From assembly GCA_947442105.1 (NCBI GenBank), contig CANEVH010000011.1:1-64000 (forward strand): a stretch of DNA of 64,000 bases. The letters run 5' to 3'. The notes beneath the pieces are model-generated. The model ran no database searches and had not been told where the DNA came from. It worked only from the letters and a program-made list of their open reading frames with translations. Shown here in pieces: positions 20,470-29,035 of this stretch. This DNA is from Comamonadaceae bacterium. GTDB taxonomy: Bacteria; Pseudomonadota; Gammaproteobacteria; Burkholderiales; Burkholderiaceae_C. Positions within the stretch are counted from its first letter, which is position 1. Every line of letters starts with the position of its first letter. The position numbers and the translations under genes are program-made.

Positions 20470-22148
20470 TGCCTATGTCGCAGCACACCATTCCGTCAGC
20501 AGAAACACTGGAAGTCGAGTTCAAAAGCGACCGCGATTGCCTGAATGATGACGACCTGATCGAAGCACTTATCTGCCTCGCCAATGCCAACGGCGGCACC
20601 TTGTATTTAGGGGTGGAAAACGATGGCAGCGTCACCGGCCTGCATACCACCCGCCCGGCCAGTATTGCAGGGCTGGCCGCGCTGGTTGCGAACCGCACCG
20701 TGCCGCGCTTGCAAGTGCAGGTGCAAGAGATCCACACGCCGTCAGGCCGCGTCGCCGCCATGGCAGTGCCGCAGTGCTCGGACATCATTGCCCGATCCGA
20801 CGGCTTGGTAAAGCGCCGCCGCATCGGCGGCAAGGGCCAACCCGAGTGCGTGCCCTTCTTGCCCAGCGAATACACCAGCCGCCGCGCCGACTTCCGCTTG
20901 GTGGACATGTCAGCCGAGCCGGTGGCCGATGCCACCCTCGCCGACTTTGACCCCCTGCAACGTGCGCGCCTGCGCTCCATCATTGCCAACAACCCTCGCA
21001 GCGACAAGTCCTTGGTGGGGCTGAACGATGAACAGTTAGACGGCGCGCTCTCCCTCACCATCACACGCGCTGGCGTGCGCCAGCCCACCTTGCTGGGCCT
21101 GTTGCTGATCGGCAGCACCGACAGCTTGCGCCGCCTGGTGCCCACGCACGAGGTGTTGTTTCAGGTGCTTGATGGGACCCAAGTCAAGGTAAACGAAGGC
21201 TCTCGTGCCGCGCTGATTGAAGTGGTGGAGTGGCTGGACTTGCTCTCACGCGGCGTCAATACCGAGCAAGAATTTAACGAAGGGCTGTTCCGCATCGGCA
21301 TAGCCCGGGTGGAAGTAGACGCCCTGCGTGAAGCCATCAATAACGCACTCGTCCACCGCGACTACGCCCGCCGTGGCCCGGTGCGCGTGTGCTGGCAAAA
21401 GAACGAGCTCATCATCAGCAACCCCGGCGGCTTTGTAGATGGCGTGAGCCTGGCGAACCTGCTGACCACCGAACCCCGCCCGCGCAACCCCGCGCTGGCC
21501 GACGCCTTTAAGCGCTTAGGCCTGGTGGACCGCACAGGCCGCGGTGTGGACATGATCTACACCAGCATGCTGCGCTTTGGCCGCCCCGCGCCCGACTATG
21601 CGCAGTCCATGGCCGATCTGGTCAAGCTCAGCATCAGCACCGAGCCCGCCGACTTGGCCTTTGTGCGCATGGTGCTTCAAGAAGAGGCGCGCCAGAAGAG
21701 CGCCTTACCGGTAGAAACCCTGTTGGTGCTGACGGCTCTGCGCGAAGCGCGTCGGCTCAGCGCAGCCGACATTGCTGTGCAACTGCAATGCAGTGCGCCC
21801 CAAGCGACGGGTTTGATGGAGGCCTTGGCAGAAAGTGGATTGGTGCGTGCCCACAGCAGCGGCAGAAGTCGACAATTTACGCTGAGCCCGGCGGTCTACC
21901 GCACTCTGGGGCAAAAGGCTGAATACGTACGACAAGCGGCGTTTGAGCCAATACAACGCGTACAAATGATCAAAAACTACCTCAAAGAAAATGGCCAGAT
22001 TCGCCGCCAGGACGCGGCCGACCTGTGCCAACTGGCACCCCGCGAGGCTGGCGCCGTGCTGGAGCGCATGGTCAAAAACGGTGAAATAGTGCTCCACGGC
22101 GTACGCAAAACCGCCTATTACACCCTGCCACCCAAGAGCACGGTTTAA
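20469..22148 (+). CDS. AlbA_2 / GHKL-ATPase-fold HTH protein
   Basis: A 559-aa protein of the family often called putative transcriptional regulator or RecG-like C-terminal ATPase. Residues 10-150 match the Schlafen AlbA_2 domain: VEFKSDRDC, LICLANANGGTLYLGVENDG. Residues 290-380 contain REAINNALVHRDY, the HATPase_c_4 signature, then ISNPGGF and GLVDRTGRGVDMI. Two winged-helix segments follow at about 430-550. The ATG overlaps the helicase stop (TAATG), so the two are coupled. In defence islands such proteins act as regulators or effectors; which applies here is unknown. Confidence 0.82.
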   Translation: MPMSQHTIPSAETLEVEFKSDRDCLNDDDLIEALICLANANGGTLYLGVENDGSVTGLHTTRPASIAGLAALVANRTVPRLQVQVQEIHTPSGRVAAMAVPQCSDIIARSDGLVKRRRIGGKGQPECVPFLPSEYTSRRADFRLVDMSAEPVADATLADFDPLQRARLRSIIANNPRSDKSLVGLNDEQLDGALSLTITRAGVRQPTLLGLLLIGSTDSLRRLVPTHEVLFQVLDGTQVKVNEGSRAALIEVVEWLDLLSRGVNTEQEFNEGLFRIGIARVEVDALREAINNALVHRDYARRGPVRVCWQKNELIISNPGGFVDGVSLANLLTTEPRPRNPALADAFKRLGLVDRTGRGVDMIYTSMLRFGRPAPDYAQSMADLVKLSISTEPADLAFVRMVLQEEARQKSALPVETLLVLTALREARRLSAADIAVQLQCSAPQATGLMEALAESGLVRAHSSGRSRQFTLSPAVYRTLGQKAEYVRQAAFEPIQRVQMIKNYLKENGQIRRQDAADLCQLAPREAGAVLERMVKNGEIVLHGVRKTAYYTLPPKSTV

Positions 22149-22152
22149 GCGG

Positions 22153-22182
22153 TTTATGACGCTTTATGACGCTTTATGACGG
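22153..22182 (+). repeat. Triple tandem repeat TTTATGACGC
   Basis: Three consecutive 10-bp units (last ends in GG) begin 4 bp after the AlbA_2 gene stop, and a fourth partial copy, TTATGACGC, occurs at 22238-22246. The 10-bp period puts each copy on the same face of the helix, as expected for a cooperative protein-binding site. The HTH protein just upstream is an obvious candidate ligand. Confidence 0.75.
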
Positions 22183-22194
22183 CGCACTCGTTTG

Positions 22195-22240
22195 TAAGTT
22201 ATTGAAAAATAAGGAGATTTATAAAAATGTCGATAACTTA
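22195..22240 (+). promoter_or_regulatory. Hairpin enclosing the leader Shine-Dalgarno
   Basis: TAAGTTATTG at 22195 pairs with CGATAACTTA at 22231-22240 (eight perfect pairs, one wobble, one more pair). The 26-nt loop contains AAGGAG and the ATG of a 16-codon ORF. On RNA this could gate translation; on DNA the inverted repeat could be an operator. The surrounding AT-rich stretch may also hold a promoter for the methylase. Confidence 0.55.
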
Positions 22241-22277
22241 TGACGCAAGCCACCCGCACCGGCAAAAAGGTCAATGA
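22227..22277 (+). CDS. 16-codon leader ORF coupled to the methylase
   Basis: A micro-ORF (MSITYDASHPHRQKGQ) too short for the track. It has a strong AAGGAG ten bases upstream, better than any site directly before the methylase, and its TGA overlaps the methylase ATG (ATGA). Termination there would feed ribosomes into the large downstream gene. It could be a translational coupler or regulatory leader rather than a functional peptide. It could also be fortuitous, but the ribosome-binding site argues otherwise. Confidence 0.5.
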   Translation: MSITYDASHPHRQKGQ

Positions 22278-25200
22278 TGGCCAAACTCGACTTCCCCGCC
22301 TTTGAAAAGCACCTCGCCGCCTTCGACTTTGTTCGCCTGTTCATCGACATGCTGGGCTGGAACCGCGCCAGTGCGCAGGCAAGTTGGAGTGACGACGCAG
22401 CAGGCGAAACCACCTTCGCCCGCCGCACCGTGGCAGAGTTGGGCGGCGTGGTCGCCATCCAGGTGGTGATGGACGCGGGCTGGCCCGACGAGCAGCAGCG
22501 CATGCGCGTGTGGAAGCACATTGCCAGCAGCCACGCCGAAAACCTACTCATCTTCACCGACCAAAGAAGCGGCGCCGGCATGAGCCAGTGGTACTGGGTA
22601 AAGCGCGACAAACACCCCGACACCGGCAAACCCCGCCTCACATCGCGCCGCCACGAATACTTCAAAGGCCAGCCCGTCGATCTGTTTGCCAGCAAGCTCC
22701 AAGCCATGGTGGTGGAGCTGTCTGAGCTGGACGCATCCGGTCGCCTGCCCGTGCTGGAGGCCGCGCGCCGCATAGCCGCTGCGCTGGACGTCGAGAAAAC
22801 CACCAAAAAATTCTTTGCCGCCTACCAGCAGCAGCACCTGGCGCTGCTGGAGCACATCCACGGCATTGACAACGAGCGCGACAAACGCTGGTACGCCAGC
22901 GTGCTGCTCAACCGCCTGATGTTTGTCTGGTTTTTGCAGAAAAAAGGCTTTTTGCAAGACCAAACTGGCAGCCCGCGCTTTGACTACCTGCGCGAGCAGC
23001 TACACCACAGCGCGCAACGCGGCGACAACCGTTTCTATGGCGAGTTTTTGGCCGCCCTGTTTTTTGAAGCCTTTGCCAAGCCCGAGGCCGACCGCAGCCC
23101 CGCCGCCTTGGCGCTGACCGGGCGCATCCCCTACCTCAACGGCGGCTTGTTTTTGCCCCACAAGCTGGAGCTGGACGCCGACCACGCCCTGCGCCTTGGC
23201 AAAACTTTGCATGTGGCAGACGCCGCCTTCAAAGGCGTCTTTGAGCTGTTTGCCAGCTTCACCTGGCACCTGGACGACACGCCCGGCGGCGATGCAGACG
23301 AGATCAACCCCGACGTGCTGGGCTACATTTTTGAGAAATACATCAACCAAAAAGCCTTTGGCGCCTACTACACCCGGCCCGAGATCACCAGCTATCTGGC
23401 CGACCGCAGCATCCACCAGCTCATTTTGGAGCGCGTGTACGAGCCCGCCATGCCCGAGTTGGGCCTCAAAGAAATCAAGTTCGCCACCGTGTCCGACCTG
23501 CTGGCCCGCATGGACGCACGCACCGCGCTCAAGCTGGTCAACACGGTGCTGCCCAGCATCACCATCCTGGACCCGGCGGTGGGCTCGGGCGCGTTTTTGG
23601 TGGCCGCGCTCAAAAGTCTCATCAACGTCTACTACGCCGTGGTGGGCCGCGCCGAACTGGGTGCCAGCGCCGAGCTGGACAAGTGGCTCAAAGCCATCAG
23701 AAAAAACCACACCAGTGTGGGCTACTACATCAAACGCCGCATCGTCACCGACAACCTGCACGGCGTGGACATCATGGAAGAGGCCTGCGAAATCGCCAAA
23801 CTGCGCCTGTTTTTGTCCATGGTGGCCAGCGTGCGCCGGGTGGAAGACCTGGAACCCCTGCCCAATATCGACTTCAACATCTTGCCCGGCAACTCGCTGG
23901 TGGGGCTGATGCGGGTGGACGCTCAGCACTTTGATCGCAAAAACACAGCCATGACACAAATGAGCCTGTTTGCAGAAACGCAGGCTCGCTCATTCACACA
24001 ACTCTTAGTCGAAAAAAATCGTCAGCTTGATACCTATCGCCACCACGCTGACCGACTTGGGAAGACGGTTGATTTGAGAGGCCTGCGAGACGGAATTGAT
24101 GCAGAGATGCGCAGCGCCAATGTCGTGATGAACGAAATGCTGAGGGACGAATTTGAGAAATACGGTATCAAGTTTGAACAGGCCACATGGGATGCTGCAA
24201 AAAGAACCCTTGGCAAACCCAAAAAGCGGCTCGTTGAGCGGGCGGATATTGATGCACAAACCCCTTTCCACTGGGGCTATGTGTTTGACGACATTGTGCA
24301 AAAGCGCGGCGGCTTTGACATTATTTTGGCCAACCCGCCGTGGGAAGTGTTCAAGCCCCAGGCCAAAGAGTTTTTTGCCGAGTATTCCGACGTGGTCAGC
24401 AAAAACAAAATGACCATCAAAGAGTTTGAAAAAGAACAAGCCACCCTGCTGCAAAACGCCGAAGTGCGCGCGGCGTGGCTGGCGTATGAGAGCCGGTTTC
24501 CGCACATGAGCCAGTGGTTTCGCGCCGCACCCGAGTTCAAGCACCAAAGCGCCGTGGTGGGCGGCAAAAAAACGGGCAGCGACATCAACCTCTACAAACT
24601 GTTTGTGGAGCGCAGCTTTCACCTGCTGCGCGCGGGCGGCCACTGCGGCATCGTTATTCCCAGCGGCATTTACACCGATCTGGGGGCCAAGGGCCTGCGC
24701 GATTTGCTGTTTGGTCAGACGCAGATTGAGGGCCTGTTTTGCTTTGAAAACCGCAAAGAGATTTTTGAAGGCGTACACCGCAGCTTCAAGTTCGTCGTAC
24801 TCACCTTTCAAAAAGCTTCCACAGCCCGCTTGCAAACGGCAGGCGAGCGCAACGCCAGTGCCCCGCCCGACGACCTGCTGGCCGCGCAGGCCGTAGAAGC
24901 GCAAGGCGGCGCCACCGGCACCGCGCGATTTCCGGCGGCCTTTATGCGGCACGACGTGGCCGATCTAGACCACTTTCCGCACGAGGGCGCGCTGTGGCTG
25001 GAGGTAGAACTCATCAAGCGCCTGTCACCCGACAGCCATTCGGTGATGGAATTTAAGCAGATCAGCGAATTGGGCATTGCCGAGAAGCTGACGAAATTCA
25101 CCCCACTCGGAAAGTGGGGCAAGGGCGATCCCCTATCGATTTCACGTGAATTTATGTCTTCGGAAGATCACCCCTTGTTCAACCACGACGGCCAAGGCCT

Positions 25201-25867
25201 GGTGGTTTGGGAGGGCAAGATGATGGGCCAGTTTGATGGCCGGCTAGAAAAACCAAAGTGGTGGATTTCTGAAGAGAAATTCAAAACCACCCGGTTTTTC
25301 CCGCGTGACGACTGGCATCACTACCGTATTGCAATTCGACGCATTGCACGCAACACGGACGAGCGAACACTTTTTTGCACCGTCCTGCCGCCGAACTCGG
25401 TCGTCGTGCATTCGCTGTTTGTAAATGTGGACAAGATACTTGATCCGCAAAGCAGCTTGTATCTGTGTGCCGCACTGAATTCGTTCGTCGTAGATTATTT
25501 CATTCGGCAGCAAGTGACTTCCAACGTCAGCCAGTTTGCAATTCACCTACTTCCGGTGCCGAGACCTGTTGCAAGTGATGCTGCCTTTCGGACAGTTGTC
25601 AGCCGCGCCGCCCGCCTTATCTGCACCACCCCTGAGTTCGACGCCCTCGCCCTGTCCGTAGGCCTCACAGGCCACCAAGACGGCGCCACCGACCCCACCG
25701 AGCGCGCCAGACTCCGCGCCGAGCTAGACGGCCTGGTGGCCCACCTCTACGGCCTGAGCGAGGAAGAGTTCACCCACATTCTGGGCACTTTTCCGCTGGT
25801 GGCGCAGCCGGTGAAGGTGGCTGCGCACAATGCCTACCGCGATGTTGAACGAGGGTTAATCAAATGA
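22274..25867 (+). CDS. Eco57I-like N6-adenine DNA methyltransferase (large, defence-type)
   Basis: A 1197-aa protein. The N-terminal 350 residues are helical with no motif I can name. The SAM-binding motif LDPAVGSGAFLVAAL lies at 432-446, and the catalytic NPPW at residue 687 within DIILANPPWEVF marks N6-adenine methylation. Residues 900-1110 would be the target-recognition domain. Segments at about 555-662 and 919-1112 are visibly less GC-rich than the rest. No clear PD-(D/E)xK nuclease was seen. The start may be the second ATG at 22277, better spaced from AAAAAGG. It presumably marks self DNA for the adjacent helicase system. Confidence 0.87.
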   Translation: MMAKLDFPAFEKHLAAFDFVRLFIDMLGWNRASAQASWSDDAAGETTFARRTVAELGGVVAIQVVMDAGWPDEQQRMRVWKHIASSHAENLLIFTDQRSGAGMSQWYWVKRDKHPDTGKPRLTSRRHEYFKGQPVDLFASKLQAMVVELSELDASGRLPVLEAARRIAAALDVEKTTKKFFAAYQQQHLALLEHIHGIDNERDKRWYASVLLNRLMFVWFLQKKGFLQDQTGSPRFDYLREQLHHSAQRGDNRFYGEFLAALFFEAFAKPEADRSPAALALTGRIPYLNGGLFLPHKLELDADHALRLGKTLHVADAAFKGVFELFASFTWHLDDTPGGDADEINPDVLGYIFEKYINQKAFGAYYTRPEITSYLADRSIHQLILERVYEPAMPELGLKEIKFATVSDLLARMDARTALKLVNTVLPSITILDPAVGSGAFLVAALKSLINVYYAVVGRAELGASAELDKWLKAIRKNHTSVGYYIKRRIVTDNLHGVDIMEEACEIAKLRLFLSMVASVRRVEDLEPLPNIDFNILPGNSLVGLMRVDAQHFDRKNTAMTQMSLFAETQARSFTQLLVEKNRQLDTYRHHADRLGKTVDLRGLRDGIDAEMRSANVVMNEMLRDEFEKYGIKFEQATWDAAKRTLGKPKKRLVERADIDAQTPFHWGYVFDDIVQKRGGFDIILANPPWEVFKPQAKEFFAEYSDVVSKNKMTIKEFEKEQATLLQNAEVRAAWLAYESRFPHMSQWFRAAPEFKHQSAVVGGKKTGSDINLYKLFVERSFHLLRAGGHCGIVIPSGIYTDLGAKGLRDLLFGQTQIEGLFCFENRKEIFEGVHRSFKFVVLTFQKASTARLQTAGERNASAPPDDLLAAQAVEAQGGATGTARFPAAFMRHDVADLDHFPHEGALWLEVELIKRLSPDSHSVMEFKQISELGIAEKLTKFTPLGKWGKGDPLSISREFMSSEDHPLFNHDGQGLVVWEGKMMGQFDGRLEKPKWWISEEKFKTTRFFPRDDWHHYRIAIRRIARNTDERTLFCTVLPPNSVVVHSLFVNVDKILDPQSSLYLCAALNSFVVDYFIRQQVTSNVSQFAIHLLPVPRPVASDAAFRTVVSRAARLICTTPEFDALALSVGLTGHQDGATDPTERARLRAELDGLVAHLYGLSEEEFTHILGTFPLVAQPVKVAAHNAYRDVERGLIK

Positions 25868-25938
25868 TGCTGGATTCCATCAAGATCAAAAACTTCAAGG
25901 CTGTGCGCGACTCTGGCACGGTAGTACGCTCCATCTGA
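25864..25938 (+). pseudogene. N-terminal stump of an AAA (RecF/OLD-like) ATPase
   Basis: The ATG overlaps the methylase stop (ATGA), as expected for the next gene of an operon. It reads MMLDSIKIKNFKAVRDSGTV and then stops after 24 codons. I-x-I-x-N-F-K-x-x is the standard opening of SMC/RecF/OLD-like AAA ATPases, where a Walker A motif normally follows about 15 residues later. Here no Walker A exists in any frame nearby; the next gene starts 16 nt on. I read it as a gene cut off by deletion or replacement. Confidence 0.7.
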
Positions 25939-25953
25939 AGTGAAAGGTTCACC

Positions 25954-26451
25954 ATGGGCATAGAAACACTCAGCGATGAAAGAATAGTTCAGCTACTTGC
26001 TTTGCCAAAAAAGGTTGAAAACCCGCAGTCGCGCGAAAAAGCAGAAGGCAAGCACACGCGACGTGACTACCGCGTAGTCAGCAAAGACGGCGCGCACCGG
26101 TTCACTCTGTTTACCCGCCAAAGCACCAAAATTGCCAACGGGTTCAGCGCGGGCTTGCTGTGGCATGCCAAGTCTGGGGAGGATGTGATTTTGCTGCGAT
26201 GCAATGGCAGCGACCACCCACATCCCAATGTGCTGGAGCGCCAGCGGATTGAATACCGCTGTCATGTGCACCTGTTGACGGAGCGGTACCTACTGGCGAA
26301 TCGGAAGGGGGAAGGGTTTGCTGAAGTTACAGAGGCCTACAACACCCTATCAGGTGCTTTGCACGAGTTGGTGCACAGGGCCAATATAGAGGGTTTAACG
26401 ACCGATGCCGATGGACCGCAGACCCCGGACCTATTTGGAGATTCAAAATGA
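25954..26451 (+). CDS. Unrecognised 165-aa protein in defence block
   Basis: I do not recognise this protein with certainty; it may belong to the DUF6978 group, from memory only. It begins GIETLSDERIVQLLALPKK, is rich in basic and histidine residues in the middle (HPHPN, YRCHVHLLTERY), and has an Asp/Gly-rich tail. No membrane segment or signal peptide is seen. AAAGG lies 7 nt before ATG 25954. Its stop overlaps the next ATG by 4 nt, so it forms a two-gene unit with the DUF1828-like gene. It lies where the ATPase body would be expected. Confidence 0.75.
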   Translation: MGIETLSDERIVQLLALPKKVENPQSREKAEGKHTRRDYRVVSKDGAHRFTLFTRQSTKIANGFSAGLLWHAKSGEDVILLRCNGSDHPHPNVLERQRIEYRCHVHLLTERYLLANRKGEGFAEVTEAYNTLSGALHELVHRANIEGLTTDADGPQTPDLFGDSK

Positions 26452-27221
26452 ACGCAACCGATATGCAAGCGACTCTCTGCAAAGCACTATGCGGCAGTGT
26501 GACGGTGCACGCGCGTGGCGACGCACTATGGCAGATAGATACGCCTTGGACTTTTCCTGACGGTGATGGCTATTCGATTTATGTGTCGCAGGCACCAGCG
26601 GGAGGATTGCGCATCAGCGATCAGGGCTTGACGATGATGCGCCTGAGCTATGAGAACGATATTTCCAAGTTGCGAGAAGGCACACGGGGGCGTTTGCTGA
26701 CCCAAGTGCTGGCGGATGCGGGCTTGTCTGAGGAAGATGGGGAGTTTTATCTTGATTCGACGACAGACAACTTAGGCACGAGTGTGATGCGCATTGGGCA
26801 GGCGTTAACACGGGTTCATGATTTGACGTTTTTGAACCGTCTGCGCGTGGAGAGTACGTTTTACGAAGATTTGCGAGAGAAATTGCAGACGGTGGTGGGT
26901 GCTGAGCGCTTGACGGAGGGCTATGTGGTACCAGGCGTAGCCAACGCACGTGACTATCCGGTCGATTACTTTGTAATGGGTGGGGCAGCGCCTTTGTATT
27001 TGTTTGGCGTGCCAAACCGAGACAAGGCTCGTCTTGCCACCATCATCTTGCAGCACTTGACGCGCGCGGGCCAGGATTTCAACTCCATGGTGGTTTTTCA
27101 GAATGCTGCCGACTTGCCGCGCGCCGATCTGGGGCGGCTCATGAATGCTGCCAACGACATGATTGATTCGCTAGACGCAACCGACGACTTTGAACGCAAG
27201 CTGTTGCGGAGGGTCAACTAG
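26448..27221 (+). CDS. DUF1828-like protein
   Basis: A 257-aa protein. Residues 10-85 match the DUF1828 pattern: [39 protein letters not shown]. The C-terminal half (residues 140-250) looks like a separate alpha/beta domain with [10 protein letters not shown] and [12 protein letters not shown], reminiscent of the DUF1829 partner domain. Function is unknown; proteins of this kind occur near toxin-antitoxin and phage-defence genes. GC content is lower than in flanking genes, a sign of transfer. It overlaps the 165-aa gene by 4 nt and ends 5 bp before ubiA. Confidence 0.72.
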   Translation: MNATDMQATLCKALCGSVTVHARGDALWQIDTPWTFPDGDGYSIYVSQAPAGGLRISDQGLTMMRLSYENDISKLREGTRGRLLTQVLADAGLSEEDGEFYLDSTTDNLGTSVMRIGQALTRVHDLTFLNRLRVESTFYEDLREKLQTVVGAERLTEGYVVPGVANARDYPVDYFVMGGAAPLYLFGVPNRDKARLATIILQHLTRAGQDFNSMVVFQNAADLPRADLGRLMNAANDMIDSLDATDDFERKLLRRVN

Positions 27222-27226
27222 GCACG

Positions 27227-28090
27227 ATGGACTTCCCCGCTCACACCCGGCAACTCGCCCTCTACCTCGACCTCATCCGCTGGAGCCGCCCGGCCGGCTG
27301 GCTGCTGCTGCTGTGGCCCACGCTCAGCGCCTTGTGGCTGGCGGCTGGCGGCTTTCCGGGTTGGCATTTGCTTACCGTGTTCACCCTGGGCACGGTGCTG
27401 ATGCGCAGCGCGGGCTGCTGCATCAACGATGTGGCCGACCGCGACTTTGACCGGCATGTGCAGCGCACCGCCCAGCGCCCAATCACCAGCGGGCGGGTGT
27501 CGGTGCGGGAAGCTTTGGCTTTGGGCGCGGTGCTGGCGCTGCTGGCGTTTGGCTTGGTGCTCACCACCAACGCCGCCACCATCGCCTGGTCGTTTGCCGC
27601 GCTGGCGGTGGCGGTGGTGTACCCATATGCCAAGCGCGTGGTGGCCATGCCGCAGGCGGTGCTGGGGGTGGCGTTTAGCTTTGGCATTCCCATGGCGTTT
27701 GCGGCGGTCACTGGTGCGGTGCCGCCGGTGGCGTGGCTGTTGCTGCTGGGCAATCTGTTCTGGGTGCTGGCCTATGACACCGAATACGCCATGGTGGACC
27801 GGGAGGACGACTTGCGCATTGGCATCAAAACCTCGGCCATCACCTTGGGGCGCTGGGACGTGGCGGCCATCATGGGCTTTTACGCCGCCTACCTGGCGGT
27901 CTGGGGCGCGGTGCTTTCAGCCTCGGCCTTGAAAACCTACTGGCTGCTCGGGCTGGCAGTTGCGGGGGCGCAAGCGCTGTGGCACTTTGGCCTGATTCGC
28001 AGCCGCAGCCGCGACGGCTGCTTCAAGGCCTTTCGCCTGAACCACTGGCTTGGCTTTGCGGTGTTTGCCGGGATTACGCTGAGCGTTTAG
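27227..28090 (+). CDS. ubiA: 4-hydroxybenzoate octaprenyltransferase
   Basis: Attaches the polyprenyl tail to 4-hydroxybenzoate in ubiquinone synthesis, in the inner membrane. The 287-aa protein has eight to nine hydrophobic helices and both Asp-rich prenyl-diphosphate sites: [11 protein letters not shown] near residue 67 and [12 protein letters not shown] near 185. [13 protein letters not shown] at the start is the UbiA family motif. It is the usual downstream neighbour of recG-oxyR in this group, now displaced 10 kb by the inserted block, whose last stop lies 5 bp before this ATG. Confidence 0.95.
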   Translation: MDFPAHTRQLALYLDLIRWSRPAGWLLLLWPTLSALWLAAGGFPGWHLLTVFTLGTVLMRSAGCCINDVADRDFDRHVQRTAQRPITSGRVSVREALALGAVLALLAFGLVLTTNAATIAWSFAALAVAVVYPYAKRVVAMPQAVLGVAFSFGIPMAFAAVTGAVPPVAWLLLLGNLFWVLAYDTEYAMVDREDDLRIGIKTSAITLGRWDVAAIMGFYAAYLAVWGAVLSASALKTYWLLGLAVAGAQALWHFGLIRSRSRDGCFKAFRLNHWLGFAVFAGITLSV

Positions 28091-28111
28091 CCCGGCGCGG
28101 GCCAAGCGGGT

Positions 28112-28903
28112 TCAAACGCCGAGTATTCGCGCCAGCCGCACCATCACGCCCTGAATCCAAGGCGCCACATAGCGCAGCCGGGGCCGCGCCGCTTCGCTGG
28201 CCTGGACGATTTTGGCGACGATGGAGTCGGTGCTGCGCGCTTCCACAAAGGCAAAGGTGCGCTTTTCTTTGGCCTTCATGGCCTCGGCCTGGCCGTAGAA
28301 GTAGGACGTCTCATTCATCCACGCGTATTTGCTGTCGCTCATCTGCTGGTTAAAACCGGTGTGGATGGCGCCGGGCTCAATCACCGCCACCTGCACGCCT
28401 TTGCCCAGCTGGTCCATCTCGGCGCGCAGTCCGGCGGCAGCCGCAGACAGGGCGAACTTGGTCATGGAGTACGGCATCAAAAACGGCATGGGCAGGCGCC
28501 CGGCAATCGAGCTGACAAAGAGCACCGTGCCCCGTTGGCGCGCAATCATGCCGCGCAGCGCCACTTGCGTGAGCGCCAGCGTGCCAAACACATTCACCTC
28601 AAACACCCGGCGAATGCGCTCCATGTCCACCTCGGCCAGCGAGCCCGATTCGCCCATGCCCGCGTTGTTGATCAGCACGTCCACCGGCCAGTCCAGCACC
28701 TGCGCGCGGTCGGAAGCGTCAGTGATGTCGAGCTTGTGCACTTCTAGCGCCACGCTGCGCCGGGCTGCTTCAGCGCGCAGTTCGTCGGCCTGGGCCAGGC
28801 TGAAGGTGGCGGCCAGCACGCGGTGGCCGCGTGCGGCCAGGGCGAAGGCGGCGTCACGGCCAATGCCGGTGCCCGCGCCGGTGATGAGAATGGTTTTTTT
28901 CAT
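28112..28903 (-). CDS. Short-chain dehydrogenase/reductase
   Basis: A 263-aa classical SDR: the cofactor motif TGAGTGIG at residues 7-14, NNAG near 84, and catalytic Ser-Tyr-Lys with SSIAG and YSMTK (Tyr near 149). Residues just after the first strand (HRVLAATF) lack a clear acidic or double-basic NAD/NADP determinant. Substrate unknown; the YSMTKFALSAAAAGLRAEM segment is seen in lipid-droplet or retinol-type SDRs. The start is ATG 28903. It is convergent with ubiA with a 21-bp gap. Confidence 0.88.
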   Translation of the reverse strand: MKKTILITGAGTGIGRDAAFALAARGHRVLAATFSLAQADELRAEAARRSVALEVHKLDITDASDRAQVLDWPVDVLINNAGMGESGSLAEVDMERIRRVFEVNVFGTLALTQVALRGMIARQRGTVLFVSSIAGRLPMPFLMPYSMTKFALSAAAAGLRAEMDQLGKGVQVAVIEPGAIHTGFNQQMSDSKYAWMNETSYFYGQAEAMKAKEKRTFAFVEARSTDSIVAKIVQASEAARPRLRYVAPWIQGVMVRLARILGV

Positions 28904-28945
28904 GGGATCAATGTCTGCAAAACTGGTGAACGGTCTGTTATGCCT

Positions 28946-28997
28946 AAAAAAACAAGACCCACCGCGCGGGGCCTGAAGGGCTTGGCGGGGTGGGTCT
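28946..28997 (-). terminator. Rho-independent terminator of the psiF-like gene
   Basis: Reading the minus strand, AGACCCACC pairs with GGTGGGTCT (9 bp) around a GC-rich loop, followed by TGTTTTTTT. It lies 39 bp past the psiF-like stop and before the SDR start, so the two genes are separate units. Confidence 0.85.
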
Positions 28998-29035
28998 GGC
29001 GGGCGGTGCCCCGGCAAACGGGGCATCGAAAGGGC

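Noticed and set aside
22153-22182. CRISPR-like array
   Set aside because: The 10-bp units are contiguous with no spacers. No CRISPR array or cas gene was seen in the window.
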